Positions 44,365-56,029 of a stretch of DNA of 64,000 bases are shown here, piece after piece. The stretch's first letter is position 1, and each line of letters opens with the position of its first letter. The DNA is taken from NCBI RefSeq assembly GCF_016086655.4, contig NC_052137.2, positions 8,432,001-8,496,000 on the forward strand, given 5' to 3'. The position numbers and the translations under genes are program-made. The stretch is from Lepeophtheirus salmonis (lineage: Eukaryota; Arthropoda; Copepoda; Siphonostomatoida; Caligidae). The notes under the pieces were generated by a model. That model was not told where the DNA came from, ran no database searches, and saw nothing but the letters and a program-made list of their open reading frames with translations.

Positions 44365-45000
44365 GTCAAACTAGGGCTTTGTTTAAAACATCGATCTCCA
44401 AGGGTAATTGGTTGGGGATGTGATTTCCTTCAAAATACAAAAATCGAACTAACCAATTTAGAAGTCCTATATATTCTCTACTCTGCACGTTTAAATAACG
44501 TGGGCTGGAGGGATTGAGGGCCCTTTAAAATTAAATGTTGTAGCGTCAAAACTAAATAAATTATTGCTTTTCAGAAAAAAAATTCAATGTAAAAAGCCTC
44601 GCAATTTTTTTTTAATTTCAAAAGTGTCATTCGGTCAAATTTATCCTCTTCCAAAAAATTTTACCTCTAAAAATATTTCAAACAATTATTTTGTTTCTTC
44701 TAAAAATAAAAGCCCACTCCAAAATAAAATCCTGCAGACACACTAATGGTTCCTACAGCCCTCAATAAGGTAATCAGAAAATGACTTCATCTTTGGGAGA
44801 AGTTTGGGGAAAAGGGACCCCTTGTTTTGTATACGGATAAACTAAATTATCAACCTGTTGCATAGTCCTAGCTCCTAATAAGGGTCAGAAGTTTTTGCTA
44901 ATTGTTTTTGTATTATCTACAACTAATTAATTTATCAATATAATGCTGTTGTTTTTTGTTTTTTTAAACTATGCTCATTTGTGTGTTTTTAACATAGACA
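44365..45000. other. Intergenic, nothing recognised
   Basis: Similarity to copy 1 stops at about 44360. No gene supported after that; the frame at 44564-44746 is low-complexity. Confidence 0.45.
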
Positions 45001-45004
45001 CAAA

Positions 45005-45600
45005 ATGTTACTAGGAAAATTGCCCCGGGAAGATTCCCCTAGAGAAAATTACGCGGGAGAAAATTGTTTATGACGAATATCTAAACATATTTGTTTGTTC
45101 CATCCCCAAAGAAATAGTTTCAAGTGTGCGTAACATTATTGTAATGCCATTTCCTTGGTAAGGAGGGGGAAAATAAATTAGGGCCTCTTAAAATAGGGTA
45201 GAATACCCTCCACCCTTGGATTGGCTCGGGGGTATGTGGGATTTCTAAAAAACCACCACCTATACATCTAAGGAACCCCCTATTACAAAAAAATATTTAT
45301 ATTTTCGAGTCCTCGGGTTACACGGGGTACTAGGGGGTACTCCTGGATCCTTAAAAACAACCACCAATACATCCAATATTTACCCTGTATTCCACCAAAT
45401 TTTAAGAGCCCCTGATCTATTTATCCCCCCCTCCTCTCCTATATTGTAATAATAATACTCACACTTGCAGGTACTCCCTGGGGGATGAAATAACCCAAAA
45501 TGTTTAGATATTTGTCATAAATAATACTACGCGAAATTATATTGTGTTACTTTTCATCATGAAGTTTGAACAAAATACGGTCAATTTTCTCCAGTGCAGT
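45005..45600. mobile_element. Palindromic MITE with inverted ends of about 200 bp
   Basis: Left arm (about 45050-45210) and right arm (about 45390-45560) are inverted copies: TTTATGACGAATATCTAAAC against TTTATGACAAATATCTAAAC, then CATCCCC, CAAGTGTG.GTA, GGAGGGGG.A.AAATA, and GGGCCTCTTAAAATAGGGTAGAATA against GGGGCTCTTAAAATTTGGTGGAATA. The outermost ends may be GGAAAATTGCC and GGAGAAAATTGACC. The centre has two direct repeats with AAACCACCACCTATACATC and AAACAACCACCAATACATC. No coding region. Target duplication not identified. Confidence 0.75.
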
Positions 45601-45604
45601 TTAT

Positions 45605-47935
45605 ATTTTACATTTTAAAATTGGAATTAAATTTAATATACTTCATGAAATAATCTGTTCAAAAATACTTGACATCTCTAAATTCATATAATTTTAATTA
45701 CAATAAGCATTATAAAAATAAAAATATTTGAAGAACCATCTTGGATGTGTCAAAAGAATAGGCACTTGTCTGTGGTGTGTCAAACCACTGAGAGGGATTC
45801 GGGGAAGCACTCAAATATTGGGTCGTAGGTAAGGAGGAAGGAATGAGAGACCTAAGTGAGGAAAACTATGAAGCTCAGTACAGTTGAACCAATCTAAAAA
45901 TAGGAATAGAAAGGTCCTCTCATATCTCTCAAGAGCATAGAGCTACAACTTTAATATCAGAGGATATGATGTTTGAGACATTTAACTATAAGGTAAAAAA
46001 ATATGGCCATGGACATACTTTTTTATGATTGAATAACTAAAATGGTTGTAATACTTTTTTTTTATAACTCAATAGCTATCAAATGATATATTTCATGAAT
46101 CCATCAAATGAGTTGTTTACGAACTACAGTCCAAAACGTAAAGGTCTTCCAGACAATTTTTGATCTAATTCATCATTAAAAAAAGTACTGAACTCAGAGC
46201 TGGATTGAGTTACAGATCTGAAATTTCAAATAAAAGTTAATTTGATTTACTAAATTTTATTCAAATCGGATTTAAAAAAATAAAAAAGCGTACATTTTCC
46301 AAGCTAACAAAGATAAAAGACATTTCTCAATTTTTTTAATCTTATTTTTCTCCTAGTAATTTGTATATACTTCTCCCCGCGATACTTTCTATCTCTGCAA
46401 CCCGTCCAAATAGTACTGGGCGTTTTTTTCTTGCTAAATAATTGTTCACGAAGGTACAATTTAGCTCCACCAAAATGCCACTGCAATAAATGATAGTGCA
46501 AAGTACCAGTACATAAAATTCAACTCATCTTTGATTAGCGTAGAGGTATTAACTTTCAAAAACAAATATTTAATTACAGCTCGAGACTCGATTTTGTCCA
46601 TTTTCACGCAAACACTCCCTTAACTCACTCAAACGACTGTTACATAACAACTAAATGTCCAAAACGGATGAATCTTTAGAGAATCACTGTTAAAAAATTG
46701 TTAGATTGCTTTTATTTACACTTATTTACTAGCTTTTATTTACGAGTCCTGCCATCTTATCGTTGATGACCAAAAAATACCAGACCCCCCTCGTACGTAC
46801 TTAATGACTAAAAACAAAACAAAAACACTAACTAATTTACTTATATGACATAATAAATGAATTACACCAATTGACCTAACTATTATTTTAAATTAATTTA
46901 AAATATGCAATAGGATATATCAATAAAAAATAGGTCATTACTCCTAGAACCAGAGAATTGATAATTATAATCATTTGGAATAAATACGACCATTTTATGC
47001 AGACATAGAGCCAAAATAATAAGATTGTAATTAAAGAACCAATAGATTAAGAGCTATCAAAATATATAAAACGTACAAATACATACATGCTCATCATTAG
47101 TCTAAAGCCAAATAATTTATAATTAAATTAAATTTTGGACAAAAAATAAGCACATATTTTTGGTCATAAGAAAATATATGACTAAGAAGTTTATTCAAGT
47201 TACATATTGGATTCATAATCAACATACATAAGATTACATTTGTGAAAGAATTAATTCAAAATTAACTAAAGGATATATTAGATATCCTTGATAAGAACCC
47301 AAATTGTTGAAATTGTATCTTGAGAAAATTATGTCAAGGAATACAGCCCTTAACTTTCACTTATTTTAAAATTTGATAAGTCATTAAAAATTTACTCCAC
47401 AAAGCCTATTTTATTTGACGTTTTAGTTAGGCACGTACACTTTCCATTATCATCTGCCGGTTCTTGCCATTCCATTATTAGTAGCGTTTTCATTGTCAAT
47501 TCCCAGTGTATATCTGATTTCATCTTCCTAGAGGGGCTTATTTGGAATGAAATGTCATTTACTCAGGTTTGGCCTTTATCTTCCATCTTTTCAATTCTAC
47601 GATGTATTATGTCATTAAGTTTTTCTTGAAAAGAGTCCTTTTTGATTAATCTCCTGAACAAATAGAATATTCTGGCCTTTCAAAAGTCTTTGAATGAAAT
47701 CAATACCAATTTACCGTACTTTTTCGGAACTGTTGTCCTCTTGTTCCTGTATGGAATTGATTTTTGGGAAAATAATTTCAAAATCCATGCACCATTTTTT
47801 TGTCAAAAATCTACAGCTGTTCCCCAAAAATAAAAAAAATTTCCAATATTAATTTTTTGAAAAAAATTCAAAATCTAGAAAGCATCTCAAAAAATGAAAT
47901 TTTTTTGAAAAAAATTTCAAAAATCCATACAAAGA
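45605..47935. other. Intergenic with one short coding-like segment
   Basis: Mostly AT-rich without a gene. On the minus strand near 46470-46350 a frame gives NNYLARKKRPVLFGRVAEIE and SIAGRSIYKLLGEK, which looks more protein-like than its surroundings but has no start and no family that I recognise. Near 47770-47930 there are low-complexity AATTTTT runs. Confidence 0.35.
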
Positions 47936-47939
47936 CAAA

Positions 47940-48385
47940 GGGTGTGCAACAAAAGTAAAAAGGGTTAAAGGGGTTGTTCACACAACTACGAGTGTAGGTA
48001 CATTTTACGTTGGACCCTTAGTTGTTCTAATTTAAAAGTACTCGACTTTATAGTAGGAATTTACCTACGCTTGTCATTGTATAAAACCGTTTTATTTATT
48101 GTTGAGATAACTTCGATGTATAAAGTAGCTGTTAGTTTATGAAAAACAGAGAGTAGCAATGATAATTTGTAAGTGAGTTACAACTATAAGTACTCAAAGT
48201 AGAATTAAGGATCAACACTGTACTTTTAATCATAATTAGTAGGGTACTAATCAAATATTAAAGTCATCTATGGGTCTTCTAAATGCTCTAAGAGGATCGG
48301 AAAATAATGACACTATAACTCTTCAAAAGTTGGAGGTTTTTGATTTCAATTTAGATGGGGAATGAGAATATATGTCACGAGGAAA
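47940..48385 (+). repeat. Dispersed repeat, copy B (first copy at 34.83-35.34 kb)
   Basis: Same-orientation copy of 34830-35335; see that entry for shared words. With the following 48.4-49.7 kb region it forms a duplicated upstream segment before gene copy 3, parallel to 34.8-37.0 kb before copy 2. Confidence 0.6.
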
Positions 48386-48499
48386 CGGATTTGACTATAA
48401 TTTAGTATATGATATTTATGACAGTGGACCAGCTTATAAGTAAAATTTTGGATCTGTAACTAAATCCAAATCAAAGTTTTGAGGCCTTAAACATGAATA

Positions 48500-49592
48500 A
48501 ATTTTCTGCTTATGGCAGTTTTTGGGGACAAGAAAAATTAACAAAAACGGGGACTTTTTTAATACTAAAATCGGTAAAATGGGAGAAATTATTTTCCAAA
48601 ATCCACTTTTTACTATTATCCTTTTTTTTATAACACTGGTTAGGCAATAAAAACATTTTATTCCTCTTAAATTATTTTAAATAATGCATGCCAAACAAGA
48701 TACTTCTAAAATAATTCTATGTATCAAATAATATACTAACAGGTCTCTCCACTAAATGCAAAATTATACCATTATATTATATGCATATATAGGTATAATC
48801 TGAACAAACTACTCATCAACAACAAAAATTAATGTTTACCTCAGTACACGAGGTGTGTTAAAAAAGTAAAGTTACTTTTCAAATTTCCCAGACAATTTAT
48901 ATTTGGTATGCTAAATTTTTTGATTTTTTTAATGTTAGTACATTAAAAAAAGAACATATAAATGAATTTTAAAGATTTGTTAACCTATTCGTCACCAGTT
49001 ATGGGCCTTTTGAGAAAATTAGGATCATCATTGACGTTTTTCAACAGCTCATTAGCGATGTCAACGATTCTTTCTGTTAAAATTAAGTAGTTTCGGAATA
49101 AAATTATCTAACACTCGTCTAATCCCCAAAAAATATTCGAAAATATTCCATCGCAGGAGCCAACCAATATGTCAATATCCTCAGCAACTTCGTTCATAGT
49201 CATTCGACTATTTTCAAAAAACAACTTTCTTCAATCCTTGCCTGGGTGTCCAGAAGTAGGCTCATGATTGGCATCTTCCCGGCCATCTTGGAAGAGTTTG
49301 TATCACTTATAAACATTTTTTTCACTAAGAACAGTTTCACTCGTAGTCACTGTCAACATCCCAACTACTTTGGAGCACTTAATTTCATTTTTACACAAAA
49401 TTTCATGCAAATTCTTTGATCCAGTTTTTTTTAATAGCAAAAAAATCCCACAGCACACAAAATACTTCTAACTATTATACCTCTTCCAAGCAAACTAAAC
49501 GTATTATACGGGGAAGGTGAAATATTTCCAAACACCGGTTGATGCCAAATCTGTCGTGTTTATAACTGCGTTATTTGGGGGCCTCCTGTATT
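48500..49592 (-). mobile_element. Mariner insertion block with N-terminal transposase fragment
   Basis: Compared with 36790-36850, about 1.1 kb is inserted here. Inside, the left end 48850 onward reads CGAGGTGTGTTAAAAAAGTA, a mariner-type end. On the minus strand (about 49425-48975) the transposase gives IKFCVKNEIKCSKVVGMLTV, then VYKWYKLFQDGREDANHEP (helix-turn-helix region), and KNVNDDPNLLKRPITGDE up to the first catalytic Asp. The rest of the catalytic domain is missing. The type differs from the DD37 elements elsewhere in the window: it is closer to classic mariners, where .KFC.KN...C.E...ML and DP.LLKR.ITGDE are usual. Confidence 0.7.
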
Positions 49593-50254
49593 TGATTAGC
49601 AATATACCGTAAATCAATGCAATGATAAGTAAGTATTATACATTATTAAAAATCTATTAGTTAGCTAAACAGTATTTTTGCTTTCATTTTTGTTATAAAA
49701 AAACAAAGTAAAACATCACCAAGTAAATTTTTAAAGGTATAATTATATTATTTTTATCTTTTTAATTTTAGGTATATCGAAGAAAAACCCTTATAATAAA
49801 AAAAAAATGTAGAATGGAAAATTCATTACATTCAAATGGTTCCTTTGGTCATTAATTAATATGATATCATAAATCGGTATTTCTATATTTTAAGAATCCG
49901 TATCAATCTCTAAAAAGGAAGATTCTCGAAGATGATACTTTATTTGATGACATTTTGGTAAGTTTGAATAATTGTTCATAATATTATTTAAAATAGTCCA
50001 AGTATTTCAAATTAAGTGAACTTTGTATATTTATAGAACCAATGTACAGCATTTAAGAAGGTAAAATCCTCTGACAAACCATCATTTATCTTAGTTACTG
50101 ACGTTAAGAATAGCATTGATAAAATCAACACCATAAAATCCTCATGTACCAAAGAGAAGAAGATCTCTCAAAATTCTAGCTCCACAGCATATGATTCTAA
50201 GTTGTTCGGAACAAAGGATATAGAACGCTATAAAAAATTAAGCAACATAATATA

Positions 50255-51414
50255 CCGGGCCGTGCAGAATTATTTACCGATTTTTGTTCAGAACATATCG
50301 CGGACAATAATGAAATTTCGAATGACTTGAGAAACAATTTATTCATACATTTTTAGAATAATAAAATAGTTTGTGATCAAATTTAATCAATGTAGCCACC
50401 ATTTGACTCAATGACACTGGTCAGGCGCAGGCCTTGGTCTCCACGTGCGCCTAGATAGAGAAGTCTAGTGGGTTCAGATCTGGGCTCTGAGGGGGCCAGT
50501 AGTACTTGGGCCAAAAGTTCATGTTGTCCTTGAGCCACTCCTGAGCTTTCTTGTAAAAGTGTGGACGGGTGCTCCATCTTGTTGAAAACCCCAAGGAGAG
50601 TTGCTGACTATGGATTTGATTCGCGGAAGGACCTTGGACGTCAGAATCTTCACATAATCCTCTGCTGTTAATCAGTAGCCAGTGGGGAACCATACCGGCT
50701 TCATGGCCCTCCCGTTGGAGGCCACGAGACACAACATCATTACCGAACCAGGGTGCTTTGTTGCTGCCACATAGCGGTGCTTATCTTGCACATCTCCAAA
50801 GCTCACAACACGGTCATTTTGTCTGTTGAAAACAGGATCGACTGTAAAAGTTTTCTCATCTGAAAAAATGATGATGCGTGCAGATGAGCTCTTGATATAA
50901 TTCAAGATTTTCTTGGCACGCTCAAGTCTGACTTCTCCCTGACGTTCAGTTAGCAGAGGGCGTTCAGTACGCCTCAGGGACTTTCCTCCAGCCCTTTTCA
51001 ATGCCCTTGAAACAGTTGATCTCGACGTTCCCATCTTTCTGGCCATGTCGGCAATGGACCTGTTGGGAGTCCTCTTGAAAACTGCCTTTACTTGCCTTGT
51101 TGAGACAGTGGCCTTCCTGCCAGCCCCAGGGGAATGCTTGAGATCACCCCCAGCCTCCAAGCGCTTGTCTTCAAGGAGGCCCCAACCTGTTCCTTAATGT
51201 TGTTATGAGGCACTCCCGCTCGGAGGAGGGCTGCAATTTCTATCCTCTTTGTTTCCTGATTGGACATGGTCTCACGTGGGGAAGTTGTTACGCTCTCACA
51301 GGAAGGATTTTTGTTTATTTTAACAGTGAAAATACGAAACAATCAGATTGGTTGCCACAAAACCTCTTTAAAAAGTATATTTACATCATCGGTAAATAAT
51401 TTTGCACGGCCTGG
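50255..51414 (-). mobile_element. Complete-length DD37-type mariner inserted in gene copy 3
   Basis: 1160 bp with near-identical ends: left CGGGCCGTGCAGAATTATTT, right (reverse complement) CAGGCCGTGCAAAATTATTT, both continuing ACCGAT, flanked by TA at 50253-50254 and 51415-51416. The minus strand has, in order, MSNQETKRIEIAALLRAGVP (helix-turn-helix 1, from 51267), TPNRSIADMARKMGTSRSTV (helix-turn-helix 2), IIIFSDEKTFTVDPVFNRQN (first catalytic Asp), FSTRWSTRPHFYKKAQEWL (second block with the QQDGAPAH part damaged), and PPQSPDLNPLDFSI (third block), then a tail ending near 50390 with SNGGYID. At least three frameshifts: near 51150, 50690 and 50455. The good match of both ends suggests it is among the younger mariners here. 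Confidence 0.9.
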
Positions 51415-52707
51415 TAATGAGTTTCATTCCAAGTCATCCAGTGACAAAAGGATAAGAAGCAATCACAAAAATAAACATACAAGATATCTGAATCCAATTC
51501 AAATATATTCGACATGGAAGATAATGAGATCTCTCAAAAACCTAGATCTAAAATATATGAGTCTAAGTCAACAAGAACCGTTCTCAAAAATCTGGCTCTA
51601 AAATATATAAATCTATTTCTAAGTCATCCAGAACCAAGGATTCGGAGCTATACCAAAAATAAAGCTCCAAAACATCTGAATCCCATTCAAAGATGTTCGA
51701 GATAGAAGGTAAAGAGAGCTCACATAAATATAGCTCCACAACATCTGGGTGTCATTCCAACCCATCCAGTAACAAGAATAAGGAGTGATCACTAAGATTT
51801 AACTCCAAAATATCAGAACATCAATCAAAGTTGTTCGAGATTGAAGATATTGAGTGCTCCCAAAAAACGAATTCCAAATCATCTGAGTGTAATTCCAACT
51901 CATCCAGTACCAAGGACAAGGAACAATCACTCTAATCTAGCTCCAAAACTACCACATCTCATTCAAATTTATTGGAGATTCAAGATAATGAGCTCTTCAA
52001 AAATATAGTGAAATTTAACTCCAAAATATCTTAATCTTGTTCAAAGTTATTCAACATTGAAAGTAATGAGCTCTCTCAAAAATCAATCTCAATAACATCT
52101 GAGTCTCAATCCAAGTCATTCAGAACCAAGGATATAGAACGCTCTCAAGTATATAGCTCCACAACATCCGAGTCTAATTCCAAGTCGAAAAGAAGGAGCA
52201 CTCTCAGAAATCTAACTCAATATTAAATGAGTCTTATTCCAAGTCATCCCAAACCAATTATATCAAACGATCTCAAAAATCTATGCCCCAGCATCTGAGC
52301 CTTATTGGAAGTAATCTAGTTACAAGGATAAGAAGTTATCACAAAAATCTATATCCAAAATATCTGAGACTCATTCCAAGTCAACCATTATCAAGGATAT
52401 GGAGCGAATTCAAAAATTTAGCTCTAAAACATCTTATTCTCATTCAAAGTTATTTGAGATTAAAAATAAGGAAGGCTTCCATAAATCTAGCTGGAAAACA
52501 TATGAGTCTCATTCCAGGGGATCCAGTAACAAAGAGAAGGATCAATCACAAAAATCAATGTCCAAAATGTCTGCACCCCATTTAAAATTATTCGAGACTG
52601 AAGATAATGAGCAATCACACAAATTTAGCTCCAAAACATCTTAATCTTATTTTAGAATTGTTTGAAATTGAAGATAATGTGTACTTTCAAAAATCTAGCT
52701 CGAAGAC

Positions 52708-52760
52708 TCATGAGCCTTTGTCGTCCAGAATCCTTGGTTCTGGACGACAAAGGCTCATGA
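52708..52760. repeat. Perfect 23-bp hairpin inside copy 3
   Basis: Arms 52708-52730 and 52738-52760 are exact reverse complements (left arm starts TCATGAGCCTTTGTCG) with a 7-base loop TCCTTGG. In copies 1 and 2 the corresponding unit reads TCCAGAACCAAGGATATAG without a hairpin. The loop is itself the reverse complement of the CCAAGGA that should follow the left arm. Confidence 0.9.
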
Positions 52761-54774
52761 TAATAACTCAGCTCTACAACATCTGAGTCTCGTTCCAAGT
52801 CATCCATTACCAAGGAGATGGAGCGCTTCTAGAAATCTAATTCCACATTATCTGAGTCACATTCTAAGTCATCCAGTCACAAGGATAAGGTACAATCACA
52901 AAATGCTAGCTCTAAAACATCTGACACCCATTCAATGTTATTCAAGATTGAAAGTAATGAACCATCACAAAAATCTAATACCACAACATACGAGTCTCGT
53001 TCCAAGTCATCCAGTAACAGGGATAAGGAGATATAAGAAAGGTTATAAGCCTTCACTGAAATCTAGCTCCAAAAAAAAATCTGAACTGCATTCAAAGTTG
53101 TTTGAGATTGAAGATAATGAGCATTTTCAAAAATTTAGTTCCACAACATATGAGTCTCATTATTAGGTAAACAGTAATAAGGATAAAGAGGGATCACAAA
53201 AATATAGCTCCAAAGTTATTAAACCAGGGACTGCGCTCAAGCAATATTTTCAGTACTTTGACAAGCAGGTACTGAGTTCCAGTAATAGATCAAGCTTCAG
53301 AAGGTGTTCACACTCCCAGGACAAAATCAGATATAACTATTGTGAAGCAAATCGGAAGAGAGATCTAGATTCCTTATAAGTGTAGTTCTAAAAGTACAAA
53401 TGAACTGGTCAAGTCAAGACTCTCTTCATATTCTAATAACAGAAATGAAAAACGTCGTCGTTCAAGCATAGATTATCATTCCAAGGAAGATAAAAAATTA
53501 GGATCCAAAAGAAACACTGCCACAGGAAAGGAGGACAAATGTGTAATTGCCAAGTGTAACACCCAGGAATTAGTTAGTTGTGAATTCAATAATACCTCCA
53601 GAATTGAAAATCCTTCAAACAAAATCAGAAGAAGTTTAACAGAAAAAGATAATTTCAAAGTTCCTAATAAATATGTTCCTAATTCAAGTACTGATTCTGG
53701 TAAGGATTCTACCCGATCCAACACTCCAAACGACATATCCTAAGATTTAGAATCGAAAATTCTGGATTCTTTAGTTTCTTTACTTCAAGTTTATAGCAGA
53801 GTTATTGAACCTAGAGTGGCCTCTTTTAAATTTAAAATGTCACGCACCTAAAATTAAACCTCTCTTCTAAAAAAAAGATTGCTTGAAAAACGACACAATC
53901 TTCAGTTGATAGAAGTGAAAATGTATCTTATTGTAAATGTAATAAACAATTGGTGCTTGAAAAAGGCATTCCAGTCATCGTTACAAAGAAGTAAAGTATT
54001 AAACCAAGTAGCTCATCGAAGGCTAACGTCATTATTAGCGAAAAAAATAAACTGGTCAAAATTTACTTTTTTTCTCCGCTAGAGGTTTGATTATTTCAAG
54101 CATTTTGGAGAATCATTTCCTGTTATCTCGTAAATGAGTCAAGTGCTGTACTGATTTTTGGGAATGGGAAATTAAAAGAAAGCGAACCTTTCCTTGAAAC
54201 TTTTGGAAATTTGACTCAGTTCTATTTTTACATAAATATTAACCATACTTTTTCCTCCGACTAACGGTGCTCGATGCGCTACTGGGTTTAACGCTTTACA
54301 TAGAAGATCCTCTTTGCCTCCACCTTCCATCAACTGAAACGCGAGTCTCATGTCATGAACAGACAGACAGAAACAAAGAAAATTTCTCTATCTACCATTG
54401 ACTAAACTACCAGTTCTCCAATAATTAAATTGATAATAACAAGCTCCTACAAATCATCCCTCATTGACTCGATCATTTTCATCATATCAGTCAAAGACTT
54501 AATTCACATCAACATAACACTGTGTATCAAATACAAATGCATTGAGCCGATTTGTATCACTGAGTCAATTAATGAACAATAATATACCCTCTCTATCCTA
54601 TGTTCCTCTTATCGCCAAATGGAACGAGAATTAGCCTTAAACCACGATTTCTGAATCCCCCTATGTCACCACATCAGCTGAATAGGAATTCAACATCTGT
54701 ACCACCTCAATCTTCTTTCAAACTACAAGCAGATTCAAAACCTACTTATGAACCTCAACTCTTAAATCGTTCTT

Positions 54775-55401
54775 GATCTTATTAATTATCAGATCTATGG
54801 ATCTGTCGGTTTTTCGTTTATTCATTGTGTCGTTCAAGGTTAATAGAAATACAAGGTTATACTATAACGCGTGTACGACTGACTTCCATCAGGCTTTTTT
54901 TAGTGACGTCATAGTGTCTGTGTTTTTTTTAAATGCTTTAAGGCCAAGATCTTTCTTAACTAGCCGGTCCATGGTCCTTCTGCTGACGTTGAACTCCCTG
55001 GAGAGGCCGCTAACGGTGATCTTGCCTCTCTTGTCCACGGCAGACTTTTTCTCGGCAGCAACCATTTTGCCCGACCTTCGAGGCCTTGACTTACATCTTG
55101 TGGTCGCCTCAGGAGTTCCTTTGGCTTCCACGCTGTAAACGGTGGTGTGGCTGCAGTTCAGAACCTCGGCAATTTCAGTGGGAGTTTTTCTCCGCGCGGA
55201 AAGTTCCGAAATGGGGACTCGACGTCTCTCCATATTATCGGCTGTTGTTTATCTGTTGCTATTTAGATTTTGCTGGATTTTTGTTTATAACTAGTCAAGA
55301 CCCTTGCCTCGAAGTATAAATCCGTTTCAACTCAATAAAATCACGAATATTTGCATGGTCTAAAATTTAAAGGAGTGTTCAGTTTTAGACGTGCACAACT
55401 G
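54775..55401 (-). mobile_element. Truncated mariner fragment related to the 32.2-kb element
   Basis: The right end (reverse complement) reads CAGTTGTGCACGTCTAAAAC then TGAACACTCC, with TA at 55402-55403. This is the same end as in the element at 32170-33342. On the minus strand from 55233 the transposase N-terminus is open for about 105 residues: MERRRVPISELSARRKTPTE, then SGKMVAAEKKSAVDKRGKIT and VSRRTMDRLVKKDLGLKAF (second helix-turn-helix, which is missing in the 32-kb copy). It stops before the catalytic domain. The other end is missing, and the last about 110 bp before gene copy 3 are of unclear origin. Confidence 0.82.
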
Positions 55402-55404
55402 TAT

Positions 55405-56025
55405 TTATTCAAATTTTAATTTGTAACATTTGGGCACATCCATAATCAGTGACAGGATATTCAGAAAACATTTTGGGTTACAGAACAAAAATCTATAAGT
55501 TGAAAGCTCAGCAATGCATTGATGTAATTATTATCTCTTTAACTTGCTAAGGTGCGTTGTTATAGTCGATTATAGCCCTTAGTGACGGACTATCAGAGAA
55601 ATGCGCAGATTTGACCATCCATCAATTTTTTAATAAATTATGTGTCTTGATTTGAAGTATTCACTATTTCTTTGTAGATATTATTTTTGAGATGTTTCGG
55701 CTAAGGTTGTAGAAAATAATGATATCATTAATACGTTATAGGCGTATGTTAATTGAAAGTTTAATATTATGTTTGATTAAAAGCATTCTAGGTCAGGCCT
55801 GCTTAATCCGTTTAACCAACGATTTACAGCATAAAAATGACATCCCTTCAAAACCTCTATAATAATTTCGAATTACTTTACTCAACAACTCCCAAGTCAT
55901 CATCAAAACAATACTTCCCGCGCTGGTTTAGAGACGGCATGGCAACACTTTAACGATGCAAGGATTTTCCATCCAAGATACATCGTTTTGTTTAATCAAC
56001 AAAAACTGTTTTTGCTTGGTTTTAG
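55405..56025. other. Intergenic, nothing recognised
   Basis: No gene supported. It does not continue copy 3, so the 3' part of copy 3 is lost and not just displaced by the mariner. Confidence 0.45.
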
Positions 56026-56029
56026 CTTT

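Larger units (their letters stand above)
49895..54772 (+). pseudogene. Ser/Lys-rich repeat family, copy 3 (pseudogene)
   Basis: Exon 2 (49895-49957) and the start of exon 3 (from 50037) keep their splice sites, so this is a DNA-level duplicate, not a retrocopy. Exon 1 with its start codon is not found. The sequence then is cut by a mariner (50255-51414). After it, a repeat array of about 1.8 kb (51417-53230) with units of about 69 bp follows, more than twice as long as in copies 1 and 2, but with many stops. Later parts are recognisable: NKIRRSLTEKDNFKVPNK (about 53618-53672), STDSGKDSTRSNTPND (about 53690-53735), and SSSHQL-like pieces to about 54770. The C-terminal part is missing where another mariner fragment starts. 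Not coding. Confidence 0.85.
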
